This document shows positions 16,550-24,396 of a stretch of 64,000 nt of DNA, piece by piece (positions within the stretch are counted from its first letter, which is position 1; every line of letters begins with the position of its first letter). Made by a program: the position numbers and the translations under genes. A model generated the notes under the pieces. It was given only the letters and a program-made list of their open reading frames with translations, was not told the DNA's origin and did no database searches. The stretch is from Flemingiibacterium sp045644145 (GTDB lineage Bacteria; Bacillota; Clostridia; Oscillospirales; CAG-272), in contig JAZRGK010000078.1 of the NCBI GenBank assembly GCA_045644145.1, positions 1 through 64,000 of the forward strand, read 5' to 3'.

Positions 16550-17221
16550 ATGACAGCAAAACTGTTCTTTCAGGCAATCCTTAAATTTTTCATCGGAGTT
16601 ATTTTGGTGGGGGCTCTTATATTCTTCCCTGCCGGAACATTTCATTTCACGAACGGCTGGCTTTTTATGGGGATTCTGTTTATACCAATGTTCATCGCAG
16701 GAATTGTCATGATGTTTAAAAATCCAATGCTCCTTAAAAGCCGCCTTGACGCAAAGGAAACCGAAGCGGAGCAAAATCTTGTTGTAAAGCTCAGCGGTAT
16801 TATGTTTTTAGCCGGCTTTGTTGTTGCCGGATTGGGCTTTCGCTTTGGCTGGTACGCGCTTCCAAAGTGGGCGGTGATCGCCGCATCCGCGGTATTCCTT
16901 GCGGCATACATTCTGTATGCAGAGGTTTTAAGAGAAAACACCTATCTCAGCCGCACAGTTAAGGTTCAGGAAAACCAAAGGGTTATAGATACTGGGTTAT
17001 ATGGCATCGTAAGGCATCCCATGTACGCGGTTACGCTTATTTTGTTTTTATCCATGCCACTTGTACTTGGCTCGGTGTACTCATTCTTTATTTTTCTTAC
17101 ATATCCGCTCATAATTGCAAAGAGAATCAAAAACGAGGAAGCGCTTCTTGAAAAGGAGCTTGACGGTTATACTCGGTATAAAGAAAAGGTAAAATACCGA
17201 CTGATACCTTTTGTGTGGTGA
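16550..17221 (+). CDS. isoprenylcysteine carboxyl methyltransferase-like membrane protein
   Basis: 223 residues from the ATG at 16550, which follows AAAGGAG; the upstream ATG at 16526 has no site. Hydrophobic helices cover much of the first 150 residues. The C-terminal part has DTGLYGIVRHPMYA and EEALLEKELDGYTRYKEKV, hallmarks of the ICMT/PEMT methyltransferase superfamily (HPMY and the Glu-Glu SAM/substrate segment). Bacterial members methylate lipids or small molecules; the substrate here is unknown. Monocistronic between its own promoter and a strong terminator. Confidence 0.85.
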   Translation: MTAKLFFQAILKFFIGVILVGALIFFPAGTFHFTNGWLFMGILFIPMFIAGIVMMFKNPMLLKSRLDAKETEAEQNLVVKLSGIMFLAGFVVAGLGFRFGWYALPKWAVIAASAVFLAAYILYAEVLRENTYLSRTVKVQENQRVIDTGLYGIVRHPMYAVTLILFLSMPLVLGSVYSFFIFLTYPLIIAKRIKNEEALLEKELDGYTRYKEKVKYRLIPFVW

Positions 17222-17229
17222 AATCCTTA

Positions 17230-17277
17230 GAAACAAAAAATAACGGAAAGCGTTTGCTTTCCGTTATTTTTTGTTTC
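17230..17277. terminator. 22-bp perfect bidirectional terminator
   Basis: A perfect 22-bp stem with a GTTT loop (core AACGGAAAGC at 17242-17251 and its complement at 17256-17265) is flanked by A and T tracts, so it works in both directions. It separates the convergent genes ending at 17221 (+) and 17285 (-). Confidence 0.92.
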
Positions 17278-17284
17278 TTTCAAA

Positions 17285-18412
17285 TCAGCCTTCAATGACC
17301 TTCGCGTTGTCAAGGATAAAGTTGTGTACCATGATATCGGTAAGTATATACTGCTTGATATATGGTGCGCCATATGTTTCGATGTAGCTGTCGTAGCCGT
17401 TTTCGGTTATATCTTCAGCAGTTACGGTAAGACCCTCAAGCTCTGCGATTGCTTGTGCCGCAAGATAGTTGAGCGCAGTGGATTTGTATGCTTCCATCTC
17501 TTCCTCGATGTAAGCATCAACAGACGCATATCCGCCGGTAGCCATGTATTCATCAACAGTTAATCCATACATATTCGCATAATACTCAAACTGGGCTGTG
17601 TCCGCGTTGATAAAGAAGTCAAGTACGTTCTGAGGGATCTCTTCGCATGTCGCCGCAGAAAGAATACCGCCGACAAAATCATATTTCTGGTTGCTTACAA
17701 GCCACTCTTTGATATCCGCCTTAAGCGCATCCACATTCTCAAAGCCGTAATCTGCAGCAATTTCGTCGGAAAGCTCGGGAATTACGGTTTCAATAATCTC
17801 GCCCTGAATATAGTTGATGGTGATATTGAAAATCGCATCCTTGCCGTTAAGCTCTTCCTTGCCGTAATCCTTGGGGAAAGTAACCTCAATATCGAAGTTC
17901 TCGCCAGGCATGTGATCGATAAGCTGCTCAAGGAAGTCGTCTATATAATTGGTAACGCCGATGGTAACAACAGTTCCGTTACCGTTGGTGCTTCCGCCCT
18001 CAAACTCGACGCCGTCAACGCTTCCTACATAATCGATATTCAATGTATCGCCGTCTTCTACAGCTCTGTCGGTGATCTCTTCGTAAATCTCCTCGGCATA
18101 GGATTCGAGGATTATATTGATCTGAGCATTAACCTCTTCCTCAGAAGCAGATGTTACGGCAGAAGAAAGCTCCACGCCCTTGTATTCGGGGAGAGTAACG
18201 ATCTCCGATGCCTTTATGCCTTCGAAAAAGCCGTTTTCGTCAAGACCTGCACTGTAGTCATACGTCTCGGCATCACCTGTATCAGTTTCGTCTGCGGCGG
18301 TAGTATCCGCTGCGGTGGTATCTTCTCCGTCACCGGGCTTTGCTCCGCAAGCGCATGCAGATACCGCGAGAACGCCGGCTAAAATAAGCGCTAAAATTTT
18401 GCTTAACTTCAT
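17285..18412 (-). CDS. trigger-factor-like peptidyl-prolyl isomerase lipoprotein
   Basis: 375 residues. A lipoprotein signal (hydrophobic helix, lipobox VSAC near residue 20) is followed by a Thr/Asp-rich linker, then an FKBP-type PPIase segment (about 115-210: DTLNIDYVGSVDGVEFEGG, FDIEVTFPKDYG). The helical region after it resembles the trigger factor C-terminal arms. Trigger factor is a cytosolic ribosome-bound chaperone; this version lacks the ribosome-binding N-terminus and is exported, so it should fold proteins at the outer face of the membrane (inference). It has its own promoter. Confidence 0.85.
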   Translation of the reverse strand: MKLSKILALILAGVLAVSACACGAKPGDGEDTTAADTTAADETDTGDAETYDYSAGLDENGFFEGIKASEIVTLPEYKGVELSSAVTSASEEEVNAQINIILESYAEEIYEEITDRAVEDGDTLNIDYVGSVDGVEFEGGSTNGNGTVVTIGVTNYIDDFLEQLIDHMPGENFDIEVTFPKDYGKEELNGKDAIFNITINYIQGEIIETVIPELSDEIAADYGFENVDALKADIKEWLVSNQKYDFVGGILSAATCEEIPQNVLDFFINADTAQFEYYANMYGLTVDEYMATGGYASVDAYIEEEMEAYKSTALNYLAAQAIAELEGLTVTAEDITENGYDSYIETYGAPYIKQYILTDIMVHNFILDNAKVIEG

Positions 18413-18468
18413 TTTTCAGTTTCTCCTTATTCGTTTGTGATAATTTTGGAACTATTCAAAGCACGTAT

Positions 18469-18497
18469 ATTATACCACACTTTGCCCTTGATTGCAA
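18469..18497 (-). promoter_or_regulatory. promoter of the trigger-factor-like lipoprotein gene
   Basis: On the minus strand TTGCAA (18492-18497), 17 nt, TATAAT (18469-18474), about 55 nt before the ATG. Confidence 0.8.
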
Positions 18498-18569
18498 TAG
18501 GTATTTAGGTGTGTAAAATATATTTTTTGTGAATCTTTTCGGGATTTTGTGTGATGAGTTTTTTCACAC

Positions 18570-18598
18570 TTGACAAAGCATGGCTTTTGGTATATAAT
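18570..18598 (+). promoter_or_regulatory. hisS promoter
   Basis: TTGACA (18570-18575), 17-nt spacer, TATAAT (18593-18598): both hexamers perfect. Leader of about 45 nt, so no T-box here. Confidence 0.88.
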
Positions 18599-18648
18599 AT
18601 CTGTATATTTATTTTGTGTAACTACCCACTTTGAAAGGATACAGGACA

Positions 18649-19890
18649 ATGAAAATAACCCCCGTAAAAGGTACAGCCGATTACTTACCAAACGAAGTGC
18701 TTGTACGCGACTATCTCCAGTCTACCATCATCGAAACATACCGCTCCTGCGGCTTTGAGCGCATAACCACCCCTATAATCGAGGATATCGAAAACCTTGA
18801 CAAATCCGAGGGCGGCGAGAATCTTAATCTTATATTCAAGATAATGAAGCGCGGCGAAAAGCTTGACGAGGCTGTTGCTTCAGGTGACGTGAAGGAGCTT
18901 TCGGATATGGGACTCCGCTACGACCTCACCCTTCCCCTAACACGTTACTATGCAAATAACAGAGCCAAGCTTCCTTCTCCCTTCAAGGTGATTCAGGTAG
19001 ACAAGGTATACCGCGCAGAGCGTCCGCAAAAGGGGCGTATGCGCGAATTCATGCAGTGTGATATCGACATTATCGGAAGCGATTCCTACACCGCAGAGGT
19101 TGAGCTTATCGGCACTACCGCAAAAGCTCTTTTAAATATCGGCTTTGATAACTTTAACATCCGCATTAACGACAGAAGACTCCTTAAAGCTATCATAATG
19201 AGCGCAGGATTTGAGGAAGCAAGCTGTGATTCCGTATGCATCTCCCTTGACAAGCTGGACAAGATAGATATAGACGGCGTACGCGGTGAGCTTCTCGAAA
19301 AGGGCTTCGACGGTGCGGCTGTTGAAAAGCTTATGGCAAATCTCGCTATTAAGCCCTTTACACTTGAAACTGCCGCTTCTATATGCGGTGAGCTTGACTG
19401 CGTTTCAAATCTCCGCCGCATTATGGCGCTTGCAAATAAGGTGTCGGACGGAAAATATTCTGTTATCTACGACATGACGCTTGTCCGCGGTCAGGGCTAC
19501 TATACCGGCACCGTTTTTGAAATTACAAGCCCCGAATTCAGAGGCGCGATCGGCGGCGGCGGACGTTATGACAACCTTATCGGCAAATTCCTTGGTGAGA
19601 GCATCCCGGCTGTTGGATTTTCCATCGGTTTTGAGCGCATTGCGGGAATTCTTCTCGAAAAGAACTATAAGCTTCCCGGAAGAAAGCTCCGTATGGCGCT
19701 TATTTACGACGAAAACACCTTCCCCGCCGCACTTTCTCACGCCAATGAGCTTCGAAGCGAATACGACGTTACTCTTTTTGAAGCCCCCAAGAAGCTTGGC
19801 AAGCTGTTCGCACGTCTTGAAGAGAGCGGATATGCCGGATGCATCATTGAGGGCAAGGATGAAATCAAGATGTTCGGCGAACGCGCATGA
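18649..19890 (+). CDS. hisS: histidyl-tRNA synthetase
   Basis: 413 residues from the ATG at 18649; the in-frame TTG at 18631 overlaps the ribosome site AAAGGA and is not used. It is a class II synthetase: TPVKGTADYLP at the N-terminus, LRYDLTLPLTRY, motif 2 with VYRAERPQKGRMREF, the HisRS-specific LVRGQGYYTGTVFEI, and motif 3 with GGGGRYDNLIG and FSIGFERI. An insertion around IFKIMKRGEKLDEAVASGD marks the divergent clostridial form. A short C-terminal anticodon-binding domain follows (about 325-413). It overlaps the PfkB gene by 4 nt (ATGA). Confidence 0.93.
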   Translation: MKITPVKGTADYLPNEVLVRDYLQSTIIETYRSCGFERITTPIIEDIENLDKSEGGENLNLIFKIMKRGEKLDEAVASGDVKELSDMGLRYDLTLPLTRYYANNRAKLPSPFKVIQVDKVYRAERPQKGRMREFMQCDIDIIGSDSYTAEVELIGTTAKALLNIGFDNFNIRINDRRLLKAIIMSAGFEEASCDSVCISLDKLDKIDIDGVRGELLEKGFDGAAVEKLMANLAIKPFTLETAASICGELDCVSNLRRIMALANKVSDGKYSVIYDMTLVRGQGYYTGTVFEITSPEFRGAIGGGGRYDNLIGKFLGESIPAVGFSIGFERIAGILLEKNYKLPGRKLRMALIYDENTFPAALSHANELRSEYDVTLFEAPKKLGKLFARLEESGYAGCIIEGKDEIKMFGERA

Positions 19891-20816
19891 AAATTGTTAC
19901 CCTTACGCTGAATCCCGCTTTTGACGTTCACTGTCACACGGCTCACTTTGAGCCTTTCCACGAAAATTTAGCTGAAATCACATGCCGCGACGCCGGCGGT
20001 AAGGGTATAAATATTTCCCGTGCGCTTAGCGTAAACGGCGTTGATAATCTTGCCTTTGCGGTTCTCGGCGAGGAAAACGCCGCCGACTTCGAGCGTGCGC
20101 TTGCGGCGGATTCAGTCAAATATCTTCCGATGTACGTTCCGGGGCGCATACGCGAAAATATCACACTACACGCCGACGATTCTGGGGAAACCAGAATCAG
20201 CTTCACAGGCTTCTCTGCGAATGACACCCTTATCGAGCGTGTGGGAGATGGGATTCTTCCTTGTCTTGACACCGACTGCATTGTGACATTCACGGGGCGC
20301 GTGACGTCAGGCTTATCATTGGATGCCGTAAAATCTATGCTCCGTCAAATCAAGGATAAAGGCGCAAAGCTCGTTATAGATTCCCGTTCGTTTTCGGTGG
20401 ATGATCTTACTGAGCTTTCCCCTTGGCTTATAAAGCCGAATCAGGAGGAGATAAGTGAATATCTTTCAAGAAAGGTGGAAGACTTCCAAGAAATCGTTTC
20501 AGCGGCGCAAGAGCTTCACCGACTTGGGATTGACAATGTAATGGTAAGCTTCGGATCAAAGGGCGCGCTCCTTGTATGCTCCGATGGGTCATTTATAGCC
20601 GTTCCGCCAAAAATCGAAGCCATATCCACCATCGGTGCCGGCGACAGCTCCATAGCGGGCTTTCTTTCGGCGGCAAAGGACGGAAAATCCGCGCCCGAAA
20701 TGCTCCGCACGGCGGTTTCCTACGGCACAGCCGCATGTCTTACCGAGGGCACACGTCCGCCGCGCTCAGAAGATATCTCGCACATTTTTGATAAGGTGTC
20801 TGTTATGAAGATATAA
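19887..20816 (+). CDS. PfkB-family sugar-phosphate kinase (1-phosphofructokinase/tagatose-6-phosphate kinase type)
   Basis: 309 residues with the LacC/FruK pattern: TLTLNPAFDVHC at the start, GGKGINISRAL for substrate binding, and the C-terminal ATP/anion-hole motif ISTIGAGDSSIAGFL with the catalytic Asp. These enzymes phosphorylate fructose-1-phosphate or tagatose-6-phosphate. There is no PTS or fru gene nearby, so the exact substrate is open. Translationally coupled to hisS by a 4-nt overlap. Confidence 0.88.
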   Translation: MKIVTLTLNPAFDVHCHTAHFEPFHENLAEITCRDAGGKGINISRALSVNGVDNLAFAVLGEENAADFERALAADSVKYLPMYVPGRIRENITLHADDSGETRISFTGFSANDTLIERVGDGILPCLDTDCIVTFTGRVTSGLSLDAVKSMLRQIKDKGAKLVIDSRSFSVDDLTELSPWLIKPNQEEISEYLSRKVEDFQEIVSAAQELHRLGIDNVMVSFGSKGALLVCSDGSFIAVPPKIEAISTIGAGDSSIAGFLSAAKDGKSAPEMLRTAVSYGTAACLTEGTRPPRSEDISHIFDKVSVMKI

Positions 20817-20837
20817 ATCATCTGCAAATATAAACGC

Positions 20838-20869
20838 TGTGGCTGTTGCACTTATGTGCAACAGCCACA
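20838..20869. terminator. terminator between PfkB and ClC genes
   Basis: TGTGGCTGTTGCAC (20838-20851) pairs perfectly with 20856-20869, followed by TTTATT on the plus strand. It serves the hisS-PfkB transcript and probably the convergent ClC gene. Confidence 0.8.
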
Positions 20870-20878
20870 TTTATTAAC

Positions 20879-22144
20879 TTATACCGTTCCTTCTTCAACT
20901 GCCTCGTCATCAAGCTTTGAAAAAACAATGCGCTGACCGGAATACAGTCCGAATTTTCCGGTAAAGAGATGGGTTGCAAGCACCGCGGTCATAAAGTATA
21001 TCATACCCTCTGAACCGAACAGTTCTATACCTAAAATTATTGAGGTAATGGGACAGTTTGTAACGCCGCAGAACATAGCAATCATACCTACGGCAGCACC
21101 AAACGGTACTCCGAATCCAACCGCTGCCGCTACTGTTCCGCCAAGTGTTGCACCGATAAACAGCGTGGGTACTATCTCGCCGCCTTTGAATCCGCATCCC
21201 ATGGTTACAGCAGTAAATATCATTTTAAGCAGAAATGCTTCCGGTCTTACGGATGCGCCATCAAATATTTCCTCTATTATTTTTGTGCCGCTTCCGTTGT
21301 AATCTCCGGTTCTTACCGCAAAAGTCAGCGCAATGATAATCAGTGCGCCGACGGTTACTCTTAAATATCTGTTTGGAATAAAATTTTTGAATAATTTTCC
21401 GGTCTTGTGCATCAGCACGCAGAACAGTATGCTTGCAAGTGATGCGGATATAGTAATAAGCCAAACGTGCCACATTGACTGTATGGTGAACTCGGGCATT
21501 ACCACATTATCATATCGCTCCGCATGAACGCCCAGCATACGCGCGGTGCTGTAAGCAACGGTGGATGATACCATACACGGAAACATTGCGGCTGTATAAA
21601 GCCGTCCTACACATGCTACCTCTACCGCGAAGATACAGGCGCCTACAGGCGTTGTAAAAAGCGCGGAAAACAGTGCACTCATACCGCACATAGTAAGTAT
21701 ATGTCGCTGTTTGTCGCTGATTCTGACAAGTTTTCCTATTACGGTAGCTATGCTTCCGCCAATCTGCAGTGCGGCACCTTCACGTCCCGCAGAACCGCCG
21801 CAGATATGGGTAAGCAATGTTCCGAGAAAAACCGCAGGGGCAAGAAGGGGCGATACCGCTTTTTCGTCGCGTACTGTTTCAAATACAGTGTTGGTATTAG
21901 AACCTACAGTGCCAAACAGTTTATAAATGAGTGCAATAAGCACGCCTGCCGCAGGCAGGAGAAATATGGCAAATGAATGATCAGCGTAAAACATTGATGC
22001 AAATGTCAGTCCGTGGGAAAAAGCAGCCCCCACTGCTCCGCCGATGAATCCCGTAAGGATTCCGAGCAACAGCCACAGCGTACACACACCGATATACTTC
22101 TGCACGCTTTCAGAGCATGCTTTGATTTTTTCTTTTATAGACAT
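20879..22144 (-). CDS. ClC-family chloride channel or antiporter
   Basis: 421 residues from the ATG at 22144 (GGGGAAG upstream). It has about ten to twelve membrane helices and the ClC selectivity-filter signatures: GGSAGREGAALQIG (GxxGREGP-like, here Ala replaces Pro), GCGFKGGEIVPTLFIGATLG (GGGxFxP-like) and, near the end, the region with GVTNCPITSIILGIELFG. The Glu of GREGA is the gating glutamate. No C-terminal CBS domains. It would move chloride or fluoride/proton across the membrane; which one cannot be read here. Confidence 0.92.
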   Translation of the reverse strand: MSIKEKIKACSESVQKYIGVCTLWLLLGILTGFIGGAVGAAFSHGLTFASMFYADHSFAIFLLPAAGVLIALIYKLFGTVGSNTNTVFETVRDEKAVSPLLAPAVFLGTLLTHICGGSAGREGAALQIGGSIATVIGKLVRISDKQRHILTMCGMSALFSALFTTPVGACIFAVEVACVGRLYTAAMFPCMVSSTVAYSTARMLGVHAERYDNVVMPEFTIQSMWHVWLITISASLASILFCVLMHKTGKLFKNFIPNRYLRVTVGALIIIALTFAVRTGDYNGSGTKIIEEIFDGASVRPEAFLLKMIFTAVTMGCGFKGGEIVPTLFIGATLGGTVAAAVGFGVPFGAAVGMIAMFCGVTNCPITSIILGIELFGSEGMIYFMTAVLATHLFTGKFGLYSGQRIVFSKLDDEAVEEGTV

Positions 22145-22186
22145 ATCTTCCCCCTGCAAGTGGCAAGCTAAAAAACAACTCTTGAT

Positions 22187-22215
22187 ATTATACAACATAT
22201 TTCTCTATATTGCAA
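22187..22215 (-). promoter_or_regulatory. promoter of the ClC gene
   Basis: On the minus strand TTGCAA (22210-22215), 17 nt, TATAAT (22187-22192), about 40 nt before the ATG. Confidence 0.78.
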
Positions 22216-22372
22216 CATACATTTTACACAAAATTGAAAGCCAAATAAAAATTCGAACCCAAATCCGGTAGGCGAAGGGTTCGGATTTCTACTGTTTGTG
22301 CAAGGACTATAGATAAAGGTATTTTTGTTGTTTTTGCGTACGAATTTGAACTCTCGCGGTTTTTAGTTTTGG

Positions 22373-22541
22373 GTGATATTCCGTCTTCGACGGAGTGATA
22401 TATTTTGCTGCGCAAAATGTGATATTGAAACCTGTGGTTTCAGTGATATTATATTCGCTCCTAATGTCCGCAGGCATATCACTTGCGAAGCAAATATCAC
22501 GCGCCGAAGGTACATATAACTCGCCGTAAGACGAATATAAC
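22373..22541. repeat. modular nested-hairpin element, copy 1
   Basis: Four GTGATAT units, each followed by its own small palindrome (for example TCCGTCTTCGACGGA, then ATTTTGCTGCGCAAAAT), lead to a central segment, then four ATATCAC/ATATAAC units separated by further palindromes. Outer GTGATAT units can pair with outer ATATCAC/ATATAAC units, giving one large branched structure. It is non-coding and lies between the ClC gene and tRNA-Leu. Copy 2 is at 31387-31538. Confidence 0.8.
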
Positions 22542-22542
22542 T

Positions 22543-22580
22543 GAAAACGACAAGTTTCAATTTTGAAACTTGTCGTTTTC
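22543..22580 (-). terminator. 18-bp hairpin at the 3' end of tRNA-Leu
   Basis: Arms 22543-22560 and 22563-22580 are perfectly complementary (core CGACAAGTTTCAA). The stem directly abuts the encoded CCA of the tRNA gene and probably terminates or processes its transcript. Confidence 0.7.
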
Positions 22581-22667
22581 TGGTGCGGGTAAAAGGACTT
22601 GAACCTTCACGAAGTTGCCCCCACTAGAACCTGAATCTAGCGCGTCTGCCAATTCCGCCATACCCGC
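22581..22667 (-). tRNA. tRNA-Leu(CAG)
   Basis: On the minus strand the gene runs from GCGGGTA (5' end at 22667) to CCCGCACCA (22581). The acceptor stem GCGGGTA/TACCCGC is perfect, the anticodon arm is CTAGA-TTCAGGT-TCTAG with anticodon CAG, a class II long variable arm follows, then GGTTCAAGTCC as the T arm. CCA is encoded. Length 87 nt. Confidence 0.96.
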
Positions 22668-22758
22668 GAATATATCCTTTAATTTTTACACGGAGTGGGG
22701 TCTCCGAGGCGGTGCTTATCGCATACTCCGCATAAGTGCTCTTGGTGAGCACTCATAT

Positions 22759-22787
22759 ATGATACCATAGTTACGCTGTTTTGTCAA
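22759..22787 (-). promoter_or_regulatory. tRNA-Leu promoter
   Basis: On the minus strand TTGACA (22782-22787), 17 nt, TATCAT (22759-22764). It overlaps the foot of the terminator of the parvulin lipoprotein gene. Confidence 0.75.
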
Positions 22788-22820
22788 GAGGTTTTGGTAA
22801 TTTTTTTGCCAAAACCTCTT
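22786..22820 (-). terminator. terminator of the parvulin lipoprotein gene
   Basis: AAGAGGTTTTGG (22786-22797) pairs with 22809-22820. On the minus strand the loop holds an A run and the stem is followed by GACAAAAC, the tRNA promoter; T richness after the stem is poor, so strength is uncertain. Confidence 0.6.
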
Positions 22821-22842
22821 AGCTTTTTATTCTGATTTCATG

Positions 22843-23835
22843 TTACGAAACAGCCGAAAAATCAATGGAAGCTCCGTATTCTGTATACACTATCTCCATA
22901 GTATCCATGAAGCTATCGTATTCCTCGCTGAACTTGGCGTAGGTGTAATTTTCGTATATCTCCTCTCTGATAGTTTCCATATATTCCGCATCCTTGGGAC
23001 AGCGTTTTACTATATGGAAGCCGTACTCTGATTCGATAACATAGCTATACTCACCCTCTGCAAGTCCTGCGGCGGCATCATAAATCACATCGAGAGCATC
23101 AAATTTCATTGTGTAATATCCGTGCTCAGGTGACAGCTCCTTCTCGTTGTAATCGCTGTACTCGCGCATCATATCCTCAAATTCAGCGCCTGACATAAGC
23201 TTTCCGAGTGCTTCCTCAGCACGTTTTTCCGCAATATCGCGGTTTGCCTCAGTAGTAAAGGCGACATATATCTCTTTTATGCAGATTATCTCATCCGATT
23301 CCAGCACTTTATCAAATTCCTCGCCGTCCCTGATTATTGCACCGGATTCCTTCATTTTATCAAGCACCGAATACGCAAGTGTGGATTCTTTGGTAAGCTC
23401 GCGGAAAAGATAATCGGTCATATATTGTTCATCGAGAGCCAGCAAATATTCCTCGTCGCTTCCGAAATAAGTCTTCCTGTATTCGTCTACATATGCATCA
23501 GCTTCCTTTATTTCCTCAGCAGTCAGCTTTGCGCCATATTTGTCAGCCATCTTTATAAGTGCATGGCGGTGTCTTGAGTTTTCCTCAGTCATGGCAATAA
23601 GCTCGTCCGTCTGCTCATTTGTAAGCTGTTCATCCGCGCCAAAAGAATCCCTCTTGTTATTTAAAAAGAAGTATCTGTATTCCTGGTATTCAACATTCTC
23701 TCCACCGACCGTCATAACGATCTTTTTATCCTCTGCGGTGGGCTCAAACTGTGTTTTCGAGGAGTTGATTCCGCAGGAAACGCTTCCTATGCATACAGCC
23801 GCAAGAAGTGCGCCCACAGTCATGTGTTTTTTCAT
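22843..23835 (-). CDS. PrsA/SurA-like parvulin-type foldase lipoprotein
   Basis: 330 residues. Signal peptide with lipobox (IGSVSC, Cys about residue 21), a helical SurA-N-like chaperone region (about 60-180), then a parvulin PPIase domain (about 190-295) with YVAFTTEANRDIAEKRAEEAL, EFEDMMREYSDY and the final SEYGFHIVKR typical of the fold. It should be anchored outside the membrane and assist folding of secreted proteins, parallel to the trigger-factor-like lipoprotein at 17285-18412. Confidence 0.9.
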   Translation of the reverse strand: MKKHMTVGALLAAVCIGSVSCGINSSKTQFEPTAEDKKIVMTVGGENVEYQEYRYFFLNNKRDSFGADEQLTNEQTDELIAMTEENSRHRHALIKMADKYGAKLTAEEIKEADAYVDEYRKTYFGSDEEYLLALDEQYMTDYLFRELTKESTLAYSVLDKMKESGAIIRDGEEFDKVLESDEIICIKEIYVAFTTEANRDIAEKRAEEALGKLMSGAEFEDMMREYSDYNEKELSPEHGYYTMKFDALDVIYDAAAGLAEGEYSYVIESEYGFHIVKRCPKDAEYMETIREEIYENYTYAKFSEEYDSFMDTMEIVYTEYGASIDFSAVS

Positions 23836-23875
23836 AACTTTTCTTATCCCTTTCTAAAGGTAATACGGCAAAAAA

Positions 23876-23929
23876 ACCGCTCTTTAGGATATTATACCGC
23901 ACAAATGTGACGGTAATGTGAAGAGCGGT
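23876..23929 (-). promoter_or_regulatory. hairpin enclosing a -10 element upstream of the parvulin lipoprotein gene
   Basis: ACCGCTCTT (23876-23884) is complementary to AAGAGCGGT (23921-23929). On the minus strand the stem is followed by TTTTTTT, the form of a terminator, yet it encloses GCGGTATAATATCC, a plausible -10 for the gene. It may be the terminator of an upstream leader or an accidental overlap. Confidence 0.4.
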
Positions 23930-24055
23930 GAAGTTATTATAGAAATTTACCGAAAACTTTGTAGGAAATACCGCTCACTTGTGATACCAAACGGTGTGCC
24001 GCGGTATTTTTTTCATGCTACAATTGTGTAAACATCAAAGAAAGGAGTCGTAGCC

Positions 24056-24385
24056 TTGGCAAGTATCACAACGGGAAAAAAGCTTCTCACTATGATCCGC
24101 TCATATGTTGACGAATGCAGAAATGCTGATACAAAGAAGCCAATTTTCGCTAATGTTGCGGGATTCTGTCGCTTTGCAGGTATTTCGGTTGGCGAATTCC
24201 TTCTGTTTAAAAAAACATTTCCCAAGGAATTCGAGAGCGCGGGAGCATATTTTGAGGATGCCGCCCTTAATTCCGGGGCTACGGCATCTCTTGTTGGAAT
24301 GTATCTCAGACAGTACGGTTTTTGGGATACCGCCGCCGAGGATGAAATCGTTTGCGACCATGACATGCTTGCGGACGGTATTTAG
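24056..24385 (+). CDS. phage terminase small-subunit-like protein
   Basis: 109 residues from a TTG start with AAAGGAG 8 nt upstream. The central part (FCRFAGISVGEFLLFKKTFPKEF) reads as a helix-turn-helix, and the tail is helical and acidic. Position directly before a terminase large subunit (11 nt) and the DNA-binding look support a packaging-initiation role; sequence alone would not prove it. First gene of the phage head module; TGCTACAAT at 24016-24024 may be an extended -10 promoter. Confidence 0.65.
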   Translation: MASITTGKKLLTMIRSYVDECRNADTKKPIFANVAGFCRFAGISVGEFLLFKKTFPKEFESAGAYFEDAALNSGATASLVGMYLRQYGFWDTAAEDEIVCDHDMLADGI

Positions 24386-24396
24386 GAGGTTGTTTT

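Noticed and set aside
22245..22300. Possible second tRNA near TTCGAACCCAAATCCGG
   Set aside because: The sequence is a simple inverted repeat; no acceptor stem or anticodon arm can be drawn.
22373..22541. CRISPR array reading of the GTGATAT repeats
   Set aside because: Repeat units are only 7 bp, spacers are themselves palindromes of variable length, and the second half is inverted. No cas gene is present.
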